Made by a program: the position numbers and the translations under genes. The notes below the pieces were generated by a model, which had not been told where the DNA came from, searched no databases, and saw only the letters and a program-made list of their open reading frames with translations. This document shows positions 1 to 6,648 of a stretch of DNA of 9,687 nucleotides, piece by piece. Each line of letters starts with the position of its first letter. The stretch's first letter is position 1. Source of the DNA: JAAEQG01 sp023133475 (GTDB taxonomy: Bacteria > Planctomycetota > Phycisphaerae > UBA1845); the NCBI GenBank assembly GCA_030631415.1, contig DAOVLE010000205.1, forward strand, positions 1 to 9,687, in the 5' to 3' direction.

Positions 1-382
1 ACCGCATCTGCGCAAAAGCCCTGGAAGGGCGACGGAGGTTCGCAAGGGGACTGTGGGTCACGTGTCCTCCGCCCCGCCGGGGCTTGACGTTCCGTCATCG
101 CTCCTGTTCCCCTTACGCCCTGGGCTATTAACCGTCGTCCCTCCGGGACTGTTCGCTAGACGAATCTTCTCGCCAAATCTGTCACAGACCCAGGACTTCC
201 GTCCGCATGGACGATCGAGTTCTGTTTGCACTGCGTTTACAGACCTCCCAGCGATGCGAACGATTCCAGGTATTGCATACGGCTGAAGAGTTACGGGTTG
301 AGTATATTTCTTTGTTAACCTGCTCAATCTGTGTAATCTGCGTAATCTGCGGATTTCTGCTCTTGTCCCCTTTGGTTGCATC
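1..382. other. Left-end noncoding stretch with small hairpins
   Basis: No convincing gene is seen here on either strand. The possible frames are arginine- and proline-rich, lack a recognisable domain and overlap one another. Three short perfect hairpins with 5-bp stems and 3-base loops occur at 18-30, 71-83 and 137-149, plus a 9-base palindrome (GCCCTGGGC) at 117-125. A 9-bp tandem repeat sits at 326-352. The stretch looks like repetitive intergenic DNA downstream of the flavoprotein gene that ends at 383. I see no clear U-tract terminator for that gene. Confidence 0.6.
326..352. repeat. 9-bp tandem repeat, three units
   Basis: Three consecutive units read AATCTGTGT, AATCTGCGT and AATCTGCGG. 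Nine bases is three codons, but no supported gene covers the array. I recall similar AATCTG-type arrays in intergenic DNA of several environmental bacterial lineages, but cannot confirm that here. Confidence 0.75.
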
Positions 383-1735
383 CTATTTCCTCCTGCTGCT
401 TCTGACAAGCGCTTCGGCAGCTTTGATGAGGGGATAGGCAGTTGGAGTTGCCGTCAGAAGCGGATGCGTGCAGATCTGCGCTGTAAGAACTTCGGTTACA
501 CTCATCTTATTCTGAACAACAAAGCCGATGAGATTAGTAAGCTCTCCTGTGCTTACTCCACCTACAATTTCCCCTCCCAATACTACCCCCGTGTCTCGCG
601 CAGCCACAAGTTTCACAAGCTGGACATTTGTATTGGGCAATGACGCGGGATGCTTGTAGGGCTGTTCAAATGTGGCGGTAATCACCTGGAACCCTTCACT
701 CTTTGCCGTGTTCTCCGTCAGCCCGGCCGCACCATACCCAGTGTTGCCAATAGCCGTCGAGAATATTGGAACCGTGCCCTTGAATGTCTTTACCGTACAC
801 AGCCCATAGAGATTCATACCTGCCATTCTGGCTTCTGCACATGCTGTAGAAGCCAACATTACCGCACTTGGCTTGCTCGTGATGAAATCTCTTTTCTCCG
901 CGCAATCCCCCACGGCAAAGACATCGGAATGGCTGGTTCTCATGTACTCATCCACTTTGATACCGGTCTTGCCGTCTGTCGCAAGTCCCGACTCCTGCGC
1001 AAGCTCCGTGTTAGGCCGGTATCCCATTGTGAGGATGACAACGTCCGCTTCAAGTTTAGCATCATTCTGCAGGACAACGCCGCAGACTTCCCCTTCCCCG
1101 GACAGTTCCTTGGCACCTGAGCCAACCGCTATTTTCACGCCTCTGGACCGGAGATTCTCTTCCGCTCTTGCGGCAATTTCGTCGTCGAAAACAAGCGACA
1201 ATACACGAGGCAGCAACTCTACAATGGTAACGTCCTTGCCAACGCTGTTGAGTTCGTCCGCGATCTCCACACCTATGAAACCACCACCAATGACGACTAT
1301 TTTGTTTGCATGTCGTATTCTTGTCTGAACGCGATCCAGGTACGCCTTATTCTTAGGTATAGTGAATACGTTGTCCAAGTCCGCTCCCTTAAGCCATCCA
1401 GGAACAGCCGGTACGGAGCCGGTGGCAAAGACGGCTTTGTCGAAGCTGATTTGTTCTCCGTCAGCGGTTTTGCAAGTCTTGTTTTTCGGATCCAGGGAGA
1501 CAACCTCTCCGATCTTGAGCCCTATGCCTTCCTTTTCGAACATTGCATCAGGCATAATGTTCTTATCAGTGCTTCCAAGGGTCCCGAATATGTACGGGAT
1601 CCCGCATGGCACTAGCACCTTGTCCTCTTTGCGGATAACAAGGAAATCCTTGTCGGGATAACTGCCCTTACCTGTTACGGCGGTAACAATGCCTGAAGCG
1701 CTGCCCCCTATTATCAATACATCCACTTTTCTCAC
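383..1735 (-). CDS. FAD/NAD(P)-dependent oxidoreductase, CoA-disulfide reductase / NADH oxidase-like
   Basis: This 450-residue flavoprotein belongs to the two-dinucleotide-binding pyridine nucleotide-disulfide oxidoreductase superfamily. Residues 5-16 hold the FAD-binding motif with GGSASG. A single redox cysteine, Cys44, lies in the VPCGIPYIF segment, the arrangement of CoA-disulfide / persulfide reductases and NADH oxidases of this group rather than the CxxxxC of glutathione reductase. A second Rossmann motif, GGGFIGVE, follows at about 150-157 for NAD(P)H. The second FAD motif, GDCAE, is at about 276-280, and a C-terminal dimerisation domain follows. There is no rhodanese extension. The start is GTG at 1733-1735, chosen because AAGGAG (1744-1749) lies 8 bases upstream. 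The gene begins 12 bases after the cytochrome stop, so the two are surely co-transcribed. The natural acceptor (CoA disulfide, persulfide, polysulfide or oxygen) cannot be read from sequence. Confidence 0.9.
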   Translation of the reverse strand: MRKVDVLIIGGSASGIVTAVTGKGSYPDKDFLVIRKEDKVLVPCGIPYIFGTLGSTDKNIMPDAMFEKEGIGLKIGEVVSLDPKNKTCKTADGEQISFDKAVFATGSVPAVPGWLKGADLDNVFTIPKNKAYLDRVQTRIRHANKIVVIGGGFIGVEIADELNSVGKDVTIVELLPRVLSLVFDDEIAARAEENLRSRGVKIAVGSGAKELSGEGEVCGVVLQNDAKLEADVVILTMGYRPNTELAQESGLATDGKTGIKVDEYMRTSHSDVFAVGDCAEKRDFITSKPSAVMLASTACAEARMAGMNLYGLCTVKTFKGTVPIFSTAIGNTGYGAAGLTENTAKSEGFQVITATFEQPYKHPASLPNTNVQLVKLVAARDTGVVLGGEIVGGVSTGELTNLIGFVVQNKMSVTEVLTAQICTHPLLTATPTAYPLIKAAEALVRSSRRK

Positions 1736-1747
1736 TGCTTCTACTCC

Positions 1748-3178
1748 TTATGGTGCTTCTCTAACTACAACCCTTTCGTTGGCTTCGATCTCTTCAAAGA
1801 CCATGAGCCCTTGCTGGACCAGTTCGTCGATATACGCCGGGGTGAGGAACAGGTCCAGGCAACCGTGGCAGGTGTCGCAGGATTCCGTCTGCGGCGTGTG
1901 TCGTTGAATGTTGTGCGGCGTAGCTAAGCGCCAGGTCGGTTCGTCGGTGTAGTTGGGCAGCTCGATCCCCCACGGGCGGAACGTGTCGGGTGCAATCGGC
2001 ACGTGTCGCAGCACAACGTAGTTGTATGGCCGGTTCGGTGACGGCGCGGGGTTGCGACCAATGCGAAAGTCGAGTTGCGACGCGAACCGCAGGCCTTGCT
2101 GGTCCTGCTCCACGTGGCACGAATAGCAGTTCTTGTAGGCTCCTGAGTGGCATACCTGGCATGCGACCAGCCCCGCGTGCTCGCTGTGCCATGAGAGGTC
2201 AGCCGTGGGTGAGTCTGCATCCGGGTGACAATCGGTACAACTCGGGCCGGCGTCGTTCGCGTAGCGGTGTATTGGTGTCGTCCCGTCGCCATGCCACTCC
2301 GTTGCATCATGGCACGACATACAGTTCATGCCCTCGCAATAATGCACGTCATTGACAATGCCCTCGTTGTGCCCCTTGAACTCGTTGCCGATTCGGCTGC
2401 CGTGGCATGCTGTGCAATTCTGCCTCTGGGACGGTGTCTTGCGAAACTCATGCCCATGGGTCAGGCCGCCCCCGACCGCCACCGGCCGGCTCACGTGGCA
2501 TTGGCCACAAGTCCCATGGCAACTTGCGCATCGACTGTTGAACATCTTTTGGAACGTCGAGTCGTCGGCCGACTCGCCACTACGGGCTGCGAACGCGGTG
2601 AAGCACCCGGCTTGCGTCGCATGCAAACTCTTCCGCACTGTGGCTACCGTCTCCGCGTGACAGTTCTGACAAACCGATGCGTCTCCCGTGGAGGGATCGA
2701 CGACTAGCCCCTTGTGAGCCGCATCTTTCTCAAGAATCCCCTCTTGGCCCCCGTGGCAGGAGCGGCAACCCAGGGTGCCGTGAGTCGAGTTCACGAAGTC
2801 GGCGCTGACCAGCACCTTTTCCCATGCCTCCAACGGAGGCACGGAGCCACCTCACCCATCACAAGTGTCAACCGGCGGAGCCTCTTCGGCCTCCACCATC
2901 GCTTTCAGGTGCGTCTCATCGGTATGGCAACCGACACAGTCACGCGCGTCGTCGCCTCCAGCCTCAGGAGTTGGTCTCACTTGCGAAGCCTCTTCAGCCT
3001 CCGCCATTGTCTTCAAGGGCGTCTCATCAGCATGAATACCAACATGGTCGCATGTTTGAGTGCCGCACGCTTCAAACCCGGGCTTCGTTCTAGGGCAGCC
3101 AGTGACCACAGCTATCACCGCCACCAAGACTACACCCATAAAACCCAACGCGACGAAGCGGATACGGGTATTCTCCAT
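1748..3178 (-). CDS. Candidate selenocysteine-containing undecaheme cytochrome c lipoprotein (in-frame UGA at codon 109)
   Basis: One open frame of 476 residues is interrupted only by TGA at 2852-2854. Residues 1-28 form a lipoprotein signal peptide with a hydrophobic core and lipobox VTGC (Cys28). The protein is therefore exported and probably membrane-anchored. Heme c motif CVGCH is at 81-85. Ten more CXXCH follow the TGA: CRSCH 138, CQNCH 170, CASCH 217, CGQCH 224, CTACH 255, CMSCH 286, CTDCH 314, CQVCH 340, CYSCH 351 and CDTCH 434. Eleven hemes imply electron transfer outside the cytoplasm. Codon 109 follows Cys106-Asp-Gly, giving CxxU if it is read as selenocysteine. A SECIS-like hairpin lies directly downstream. 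ATG start 3176-3178 has AGGA about 10 bases upstream. A GTG at 2842 after GAGGTG could restart a 364-residue product, but that product would lack the signal peptide needed for heme attachment. Without recoding this is a 108-residue fragment plus an orphan. A recent nonsense mutation or a base error are the alternatives. Confidence 0.75.
2821..2854 (-). promoter_or_regulatory. Candidate bacterial SECIS element with its UGA
   Basis: On the minus strand the UGA (2852-2854) is followed by 17 bases and then a GUU triloop (2832-2834). The stem is UGCCUCC paired perfectly with GGAGGCA. Four further pairs extend it outward (G.U, C-G, C-G, U.G), giving 11 bp over 2821-2845. Known bacterial SECIS elements lie inside the coding region just after the UGA. 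They carry a G near the start of a small apical loop, roughly 16-37 nt from the UGA. This hairpin meets those criteria. Whether SelB binds it is inference; no selA, selB or selC is present in the window. Confidence 0.65.
2881..3048 (-). repeat. Tandem 36-codon duplication in the cytochrome N-terminus
   Basis: Bases 2881-2940 and 2989-3048 are clearly related direct copies offset by 108 bases (36 codons). At the protein level, HVGIHADETPLKTMAEAEEA (residues 45-64) matches CVGCHTDETHLKAMVEAEEA (81-100). The upstream copy has His and Ile where the downstream copy has the two heme-binding cysteines, so it can no longer attach heme c. The copy in front of the UGA keeps CVGCH. Confidence 0.85.
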
Positions 3179-3189
3179 TGCTGAGGTTT

Positions 3190-3355
3190 CCTATTTAGGT
3201 AAGTATTCAGTGAACCCATGTCCCGGGTGGCCCATCGCTTTAGCGGTGGGGGACGCGAATGCCTGACGCGATTCGTGTCCCCCACGGCTAAAGCCATGGG
3301 CCACCCAACCCGACGCTATACCGTATACGGGTTTACTGAATGTATACCTATTTAG
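3190..3355. repeat. Intergenic inverted-repeat element, copy A
   Basis: The core palindrome at 3225-3306 pairs GGGTGGCCCAT... with ...GCCATGGGCCACCC. It is nearly identical to the core at 7335-7415. Outside it, 22-base imperfect inverted arms sit at 3196-3217 and 3329-3350 with four mismatches. The 9-base direct repeat CCTATTTAG at 3190-3198 and 3347-3355 brackets the element like a target-site duplication. There is no transposase within. The element separates the Mrp-ORP gene from the cytochrome gene, so the RNA hairpin could also end or stabilise the upstream transcript. A 10-base palindrome, CCGTATACGG, lies at 3321-3330. Confidence 0.75.
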
Positions 3356-3368
3356 TCCGTAAGTCGGG

Positions 3369-4601
3369 TCAGTGGTCACAGATGTTTTCTCCGGCCCGTA
3401 GCGTTCCACTCAGGTATGCGGATGCCAACTGCTCGGGAGTCTCAGTCGGCGCGCCGACCACGACGGTGATGCCGTTCTGCACAAAGAGCTGCTGGGCCCG
3501 TTGACCCATGCCGCCGGCGATGATCACCTCGGCGCCCAGTTCGTGTAGCCAGCGAGGAAGCAGACCCGGCTCGTGCGGCGGTGCCTCGTGCATGGACTTG
3601 CCGACAATCTCTTTGCCTTGTTGATCGGTCTCGAGTATTGCGAATCCCTCGCAATGGCCGAAGTGGGCGCTCAGACGCCCGCCTGCTATGGGAACAGCGA
3701 TCTTCATACGATGGTTCTCCTTGCCTCTGTTCTCAGTCTCGATGGTTACGTCGTCTTGTCCACACTGGGCCAAGATTGATTGGACAATACCTGCAAACGC
3801 CTGGCCGGCTGAAGTCTGCCTCTGCGTATCGACGAAGGACTGACCAGCGTCTCCGGCGGTGACGATTTGTGGGTCAATCGGGATGTTTCCCAGAAATGGC
3901 ACCTTCATTTCCTCAGCCAGGGCTTTGCCGCCGCCGGTCTTGAAGAGGTCGATCTTTTCCCCGCACTTGGGGCAGGTATAGCCGCTCATGTTTTCTATGA
4001 TGCCCACGACCGGCAAGGACAGGCTATGGCAGAACGAAACACAACGACGCACGTCTGCAATGGCTACGTCCTGCGGCGTCGTTACGATCACGGCGCCTGC
4101 CGGCGCCCCGACGAGCTGGGCCACCGACATCGGCTCATCACCCGTTCCCGGCGGAGAATCGACCACCAGATAATCCAGGCTGCCCCAGTCGACGTCCTGC
4201 AAGAACTGGCGAATCGCGTGATACTTGCGAGGCCCCCGCCAGATGACCGGCGTTTTATCGTCGCCCACCAGGAACCCTATGGACATGACCGCCAGGTTAT
4301 CGTTCATTCTGACAGGGGGTATCCCGTCCTCGGAACCGAGGATTTGATGGCCCTCCAGCCCCAATAGCTTGGGGATGCTAGGCCCGTGGATGTCGATATC
4401 GAGAAGGCCAACCGCCTTGCCGGCTGACGCCAGAGATACCGCCAGGTTGGCGGCTACCGTGCTCTTGCCGACTCCGCCCTTTCCGGACAACACGAGCAAC
4501 TTGTGCCCGATTTTTTCCATCCGGCTTTGCAGTGCCAGTTCCTCTGCTTGTCGCTGGGATTCGTCCATTGGTTGTGGTGTTGAGGCATGTTGCTGCGTCA
4601 T
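3369..4601 (-). CDS. Mrp-ORP fusion: Mrp/NBP35-family Fe-S ATPase with C-terminal ORP (NifX/MTH1175-like) domain
   Basis: The product has 410 residues. The N-terminal part (about 30-275) is a Mrp/NBP35/ApbC-type P-loop ATPase, the family that binds and transfers [4Fe-4S] clusters. It has the deviant Walker A GKGGVGKST at 40-48, DIDIHGPSIPKLLG at about 68-81, VVDSPPGTGD at about 146-155 and the cluster-binding CPKC at 210-213. Residues 299-410 form a dinitrogenase iron-molybdenum cofactor family domain (PF02579), as in orange protein, which holds a Mo-Cu sulfide cluster in Desulfovibrio. The same fusion is known there as MrpORP. ATG at 4599-4601 is preceded by AAGGAG six bases upstream and overlaps the previous stop by 4 bases (ATGA), so translation is coupled. 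An internal Shine-Dalgarno and ATG lie exactly at the domain border. By analogy, the role is cluster maturation in the ORP complex. Confidence 0.93.
   Translation of the reverse strand: MTQQHASTPQPMDESQRQAEELALQSRMEKIGHKLLVLSGKGGVGKSTVAANLAVSLASAGKAVGLLDIDIHGPSIPKLLGLEGHQILGSEDGIPPVRMNDNLAVMSIGFLVGDDKTPVIWRGPRKYHAIRQFLQDVDWGSLDYLVVDSPPGTGDEPMSVAQLVGAPAGAVIVTTPQDVAIADVRRCVSFCHSLSLPVVGIIENMSGYTCPKCGEKIDLFKTGGGKALAEEMKVPFLGNIPIDPQIVTAGDAGQSFVDTQRQTSAGQAFAGIVQSILAQCGQDDVTIETENRGKENHRMKIAVPIAGGRLSAHFGHCEGFAILETDQQGKEIVGKSMHEAPPHEPGLLPRWLHELGAEVIIAGGMGQRAQQLFVQNGITVVVGAPTETPEQLASAYLSGTLRAGENICDH
3705..3722 (-). promoter_or_regulatory. Internal ribosome-binding site and ATG at the ORP domain boundary of the fusion
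   Basis: AAGGAG at 3717-3722 is followed by a 9-base spacer and ATG at 3705-3707, in frame with the fusion. Translation from here would give a 112-residue stand-alone ORP-domain protein starting MKIAVPIAGG, ending at 3369. The site is as good as the main start of the gene. It may be a relic of two formerly separate genes or a working internal start that supplies free ORP domain. Confidence 0.6.
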
Positions 4602-5524
4602 GAATATCTCCTTGCCGTGACTCCGGGCGGCGTTTCGGCGATCCCGCTTGAAACCTCGTCCCAGAGTTGTTTAATGTCTACCGCCGCGCCATCGTGGGCG
4701 TATTCCACGATGGATTTCCTCTTGATTTGGGCCTTGGTGACCGCCTGATCGTACCGTACTTTCCCAGCGACCCGCACGCCACGTTGGCGAGCCCGAGCCT
4801 CGATTTCCGAGGCGAGGCCTTCATTCAAATCCCACTTGTTGATGCAGATTTGCATCTTGATGCCGAAATGCGTGGTCAGGTCGGTGACTCGTTGCAGATC
4901 GTGCAGCCCGCTCAGTGTCGGTTCGGTCACGACGAGCACGTGATCCGCGCCCGTGATCGAGGAGATCACCGGGCATCCGATGCCAGGCGAGCCGTCGATC
5001 AGAATCAGGTCCAGTTTCCGCTCCTGGGCGATTGCTTTCGCTTGTGTGCGGACGAGGCTGACCAGTTTGCCGGAGTTTTCCTCGGCGATGCCGAGTTTGG
5101 CATGAACCATAGGCCCATGCCGAGTCTCGGAGACGAACAATTGTCCGTTTACAACCGGCGCGAATTCGATGGCCTGCTCCGCACAGAAGTAGGCACAGAC
5201 GCCACAGCCTTCGCAGGCAATCGGATCGATCCGGTAGGTTTTGCTTACCCTCCCGTTTCCCGGCCCGTCGTAAGTGATGGCGTCAAAGCGGCAAACCTCC
5301 TCGCATTTGCCGCACGCGGTGCAGTGCCCAGACATGATCCTTGCCCGAGAGCCACCGGAGAACTTCTCCCGATGGACCGTCCGCGGGTCAAGAATCAGGT
5401 GCAGGTCGGCTGCGTCAACGTCGGCGTCCGCCAGCACACATTTGTCAGCCAGAGCGGCAAACGACGCCACAATGGACGTTTTGCCCGTCCCGCCCTTGCC
5501 GCTGATTATGACCAATTCTTTCAT
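4598..5524 (-). CDS. MinD/ParA-type ATPase with inserted 2x[4Fe-4S] ferredoxin domain (ORP-cluster type)
   Basis: The product has 308 residues. It shows deviant Walker A GKGGTGKT at 9-16, the ADADVDAADLH segment at about 32-42 and LIDGSPGIGCP at about 175-185. A ferredoxin with two complete CxxCxxCxxxC sets is inserted after the first ATPase strand region (Cys68/71/74/78 and Cys104/107/110/114). This matches the paired MinD-like ATPase-ferredoxins of Desulfovibrio ORP clusters, which take part in a complex linked to cell division. It is a paralogue of the next upstream gene but clearly diverged. ATG at 5522-5524 lies 41 bases after that gene, with no good Shine-Dalgarno. The 3' end overlaps the Mrp-ORP start by 4 bases (ATGA). 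It probably couples ATP hydrolysis to a redox or cluster-transfer step; the partner is inferred from context. Confidence 0.92.
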   Translation of the reverse strand: MKELVIISGKGGTGKTSIVASFAALADKCVLADADVDAADLHLILDPRTVHREKFSGGSRARIMSGHCTACGKCEEVCRFDAITYDGPGNGRVSKTYRIDPIACEGCGVCAYFCAEQAIEFAPVVNGQLFVSETRHGPMVHAKLGIAEENSGKLVSLVRTQAKAIAQERKLDLILIDGSPGIGCPVISSITGADHVLVVTEPTLSGLHDLQRVTDLTTHFGIKMQICINKWDLNEGLASEIEARARQRGVRVAGKVRYDQAVTKAQIKRKSIVEYAHDGAAVDIKQLWDEVSSGIAETPPGVTARRYS

Positions 5525-5565
5525 GGCAACACTTTACCCACTTGCAATGACCGGATTAACCCACC

Positions 5566-6405
5566 CTACGCCTGGATGACGTCCTGCAGCAACTTTGCAA
5601 ACGATGCTGCGTATTCTGGTAGGGCGTCGCAAATCAGTTCGCCCCGTGAGTACGCCTCCGCAATCCGGCGGTCGTCCGGAATCTCCGCCAGGATTTTGAC
5701 GTGTTCTCCACGACAGTACAAGTGCACGCCGCGATCGCCGACGTCCGCCCGATTGATGAGCACCCCAAAGGGGAGTTTCAAAGCCCGGACCATTTCGACG
5801 GCGAGTTTCAGGTCATTGAGGCCGAACGGCGTCGGCTCAGTCACCAGGAGCACGAAATCGCAGTCGCGGATGCTTTCTATGACCGGGCACGAGGTTCCCG
5901 GCGGGGCGTCCGCGATGACCAACTCCGCCTCCGGAGCAGCCGCCTTGACCGCCTTGATCACCGGCGGGCTCATAGCCTCTCCAATGTTCAACGTTCCCTG
6001 AACAAACTGGACCGCCCCAGCCCGGCCGCTTTCGAGCACCCCCATCTCGCGGGGAACCTCGGTGATGGCGTCCTCCGGGCAAACCAGCCAGCAACCGCCG
6101 CAGGCATGGCAGAGTTCGGGATAGACCAGGACCTTTTGGCCAACACAGACGATGGCGCTGTATTGGCAGATATCACCGCACTTTCCGCAAAGGGTGCACT
6201 TCTCCTCGTCCACCCGGGGGATCAACATGCCGACCGGTTCGCGGTGCGTGATTTCCGGTTTCAGGAAGATGTGGCCGTTGGGCTCTTCCACGTCGCAGTC
6301 GAGGTAGGCGACGCTTCGGCCGTTGCGTGATGCCACGTACGCCAGGTTCGTAGCCACCGTCGTTTTGCCGGTGCCGCCCTTTCCGCTTGCTATCGCAATC
6401 TTCAT
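5566..6405 (-). CDS. MinD/ParA-type ATPase with inserted 2x[4Fe-4S] ferredoxin domain (second paralogue)
   Basis: The product has 279 residues and is the companion of the ATPase that follows it. Walker A GKGGTGKTT is at 8-16 and the LDCDVEEPNGH segment at about 35-45. The ferredoxin cysteines are 70/73/76/80 and 99/102/105/109, two complete [4Fe-4S] sets. IADAPPGTSCPV at about 154-165 corresponds to the Walker B / switch region. The frame is open 72 codons further upstream, but ATG at 6403-6405 (MKIAIASGKGG) is chosen because it places the P-loop at the family position. It also overlaps the stop of the 79-residue gene by 4 bases (ATGA), and a weak GGGAGAG lies upstream. Two such ATPases side by side are typical of ORP gene clusters and may form a heterodimer, which is inference. 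Confidence 0.92.
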   Translation of the reverse strand: MKIAIASGKGGTGKTTVATNLAYVASRNGRSVAYLDCDVEEPNGHIFLKPEITHREPVGMLIPRVDEEKCTLCGKCGDICQYSAIVCVGQKVLVYPELCHACGGCWLVCPEDAITEVPREMGVLESGRAGAVQFVQGTLNIGEAMSPPVIKAVKAAAPEAELVIADAPPGTSCPVIESIRDCDFVLLVTEPTPFGLNDLKLAVEMVRALKLPFGVLINRADVGDRGVHLYCRGEHVKILAEIPDDRRIAEAYSRGELICDALPEYAASFAKLLQDVIQA

Positions 6406-6641
6406 AATGTCTGTTTCTCTCCCTGCACACGTCCTTTGAACAAGCGTGCGATCCAACGGGGCACAAAGGTTATCGCCGCAACGATGGCCCCCAGCACGCC
6501 GGCACTGAGAGCGCCACCACCACAACCCGGCTGCGCGCAGAACGGGCAAACCGCCAGCGGTCCGAGCAACACGAAAAGGCCCGCCCACCACTTGAAAAAA
6601 CGCACAATCGGGCTTCGCCATCTTGGGCGCGGAGCCGTCAT
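6402..6641 (-). CDS. Small two-helix membrane protein with CPFC and CGGG, unknown function
   Basis: I do not recognise this 79-residue protein. A basic N-terminus (MTAPRPRWRSP) leads to a first hydrophobic segment at about 17-31. A short loop CPFCAQPGCGGG follows (Cys32, Cys35, Cys40), then a second hydrophobic segment at about 42-61 and a basic tail. Three cysteines between two helices could bind a metal or act as a thiol pair. The frame could start earlier, at 6713, but that would overlap the upstream membrane gene. ATG at 6639-6641 starts 7 bases after that gene. The Shine-Dalgarno is weak. The stop overlaps the next ATG as ATGA, so it is translated with the ATPase gene and probably belongs to the same machinery. 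Confidence 0.7.
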   Translation of the reverse strand: MTAPRPRWRSPIVRFFKWWAGLFVLLGPLAVCPFCAQPGCGGGALSAGVLGAIVAAITFVPRWIARLFKGRVQGEKQTL

Positions 6642-6648
6642 TTGTTCT

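Noticed and set aside
58..408. 116-residue minus-strand ORF at the left end
   Set aside because: It overlaps the flavoprotein 3' end, runs through tandem repeats and hairpins, and has no domain or good ribosome-binding site.
1748..2842. Annotation of the cytochrome as a separate 364-residue gene starting at GTG 2842
   Set aside because: GAGGTG lies upstream, but the product would have no signal peptide and could not receive heme c. The frame continues upstream through a single TGA into a lipoprotein signal, so one recoded gene is preferred.
2852..2854. UGA read as Trp or Gly through an alternative genetic code
   Set aside because: TGA ends several intact genes in the window and the Trp codons I checked are TGG, so the standard meaning holds.
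6406..6621. 72-codon N-terminal extension of the 279-residue ATPase
   Set aside because: It is an out-of-frame shadow of the 79-residue membrane gene. ATG at 6405 puts the P-loop at the family position.
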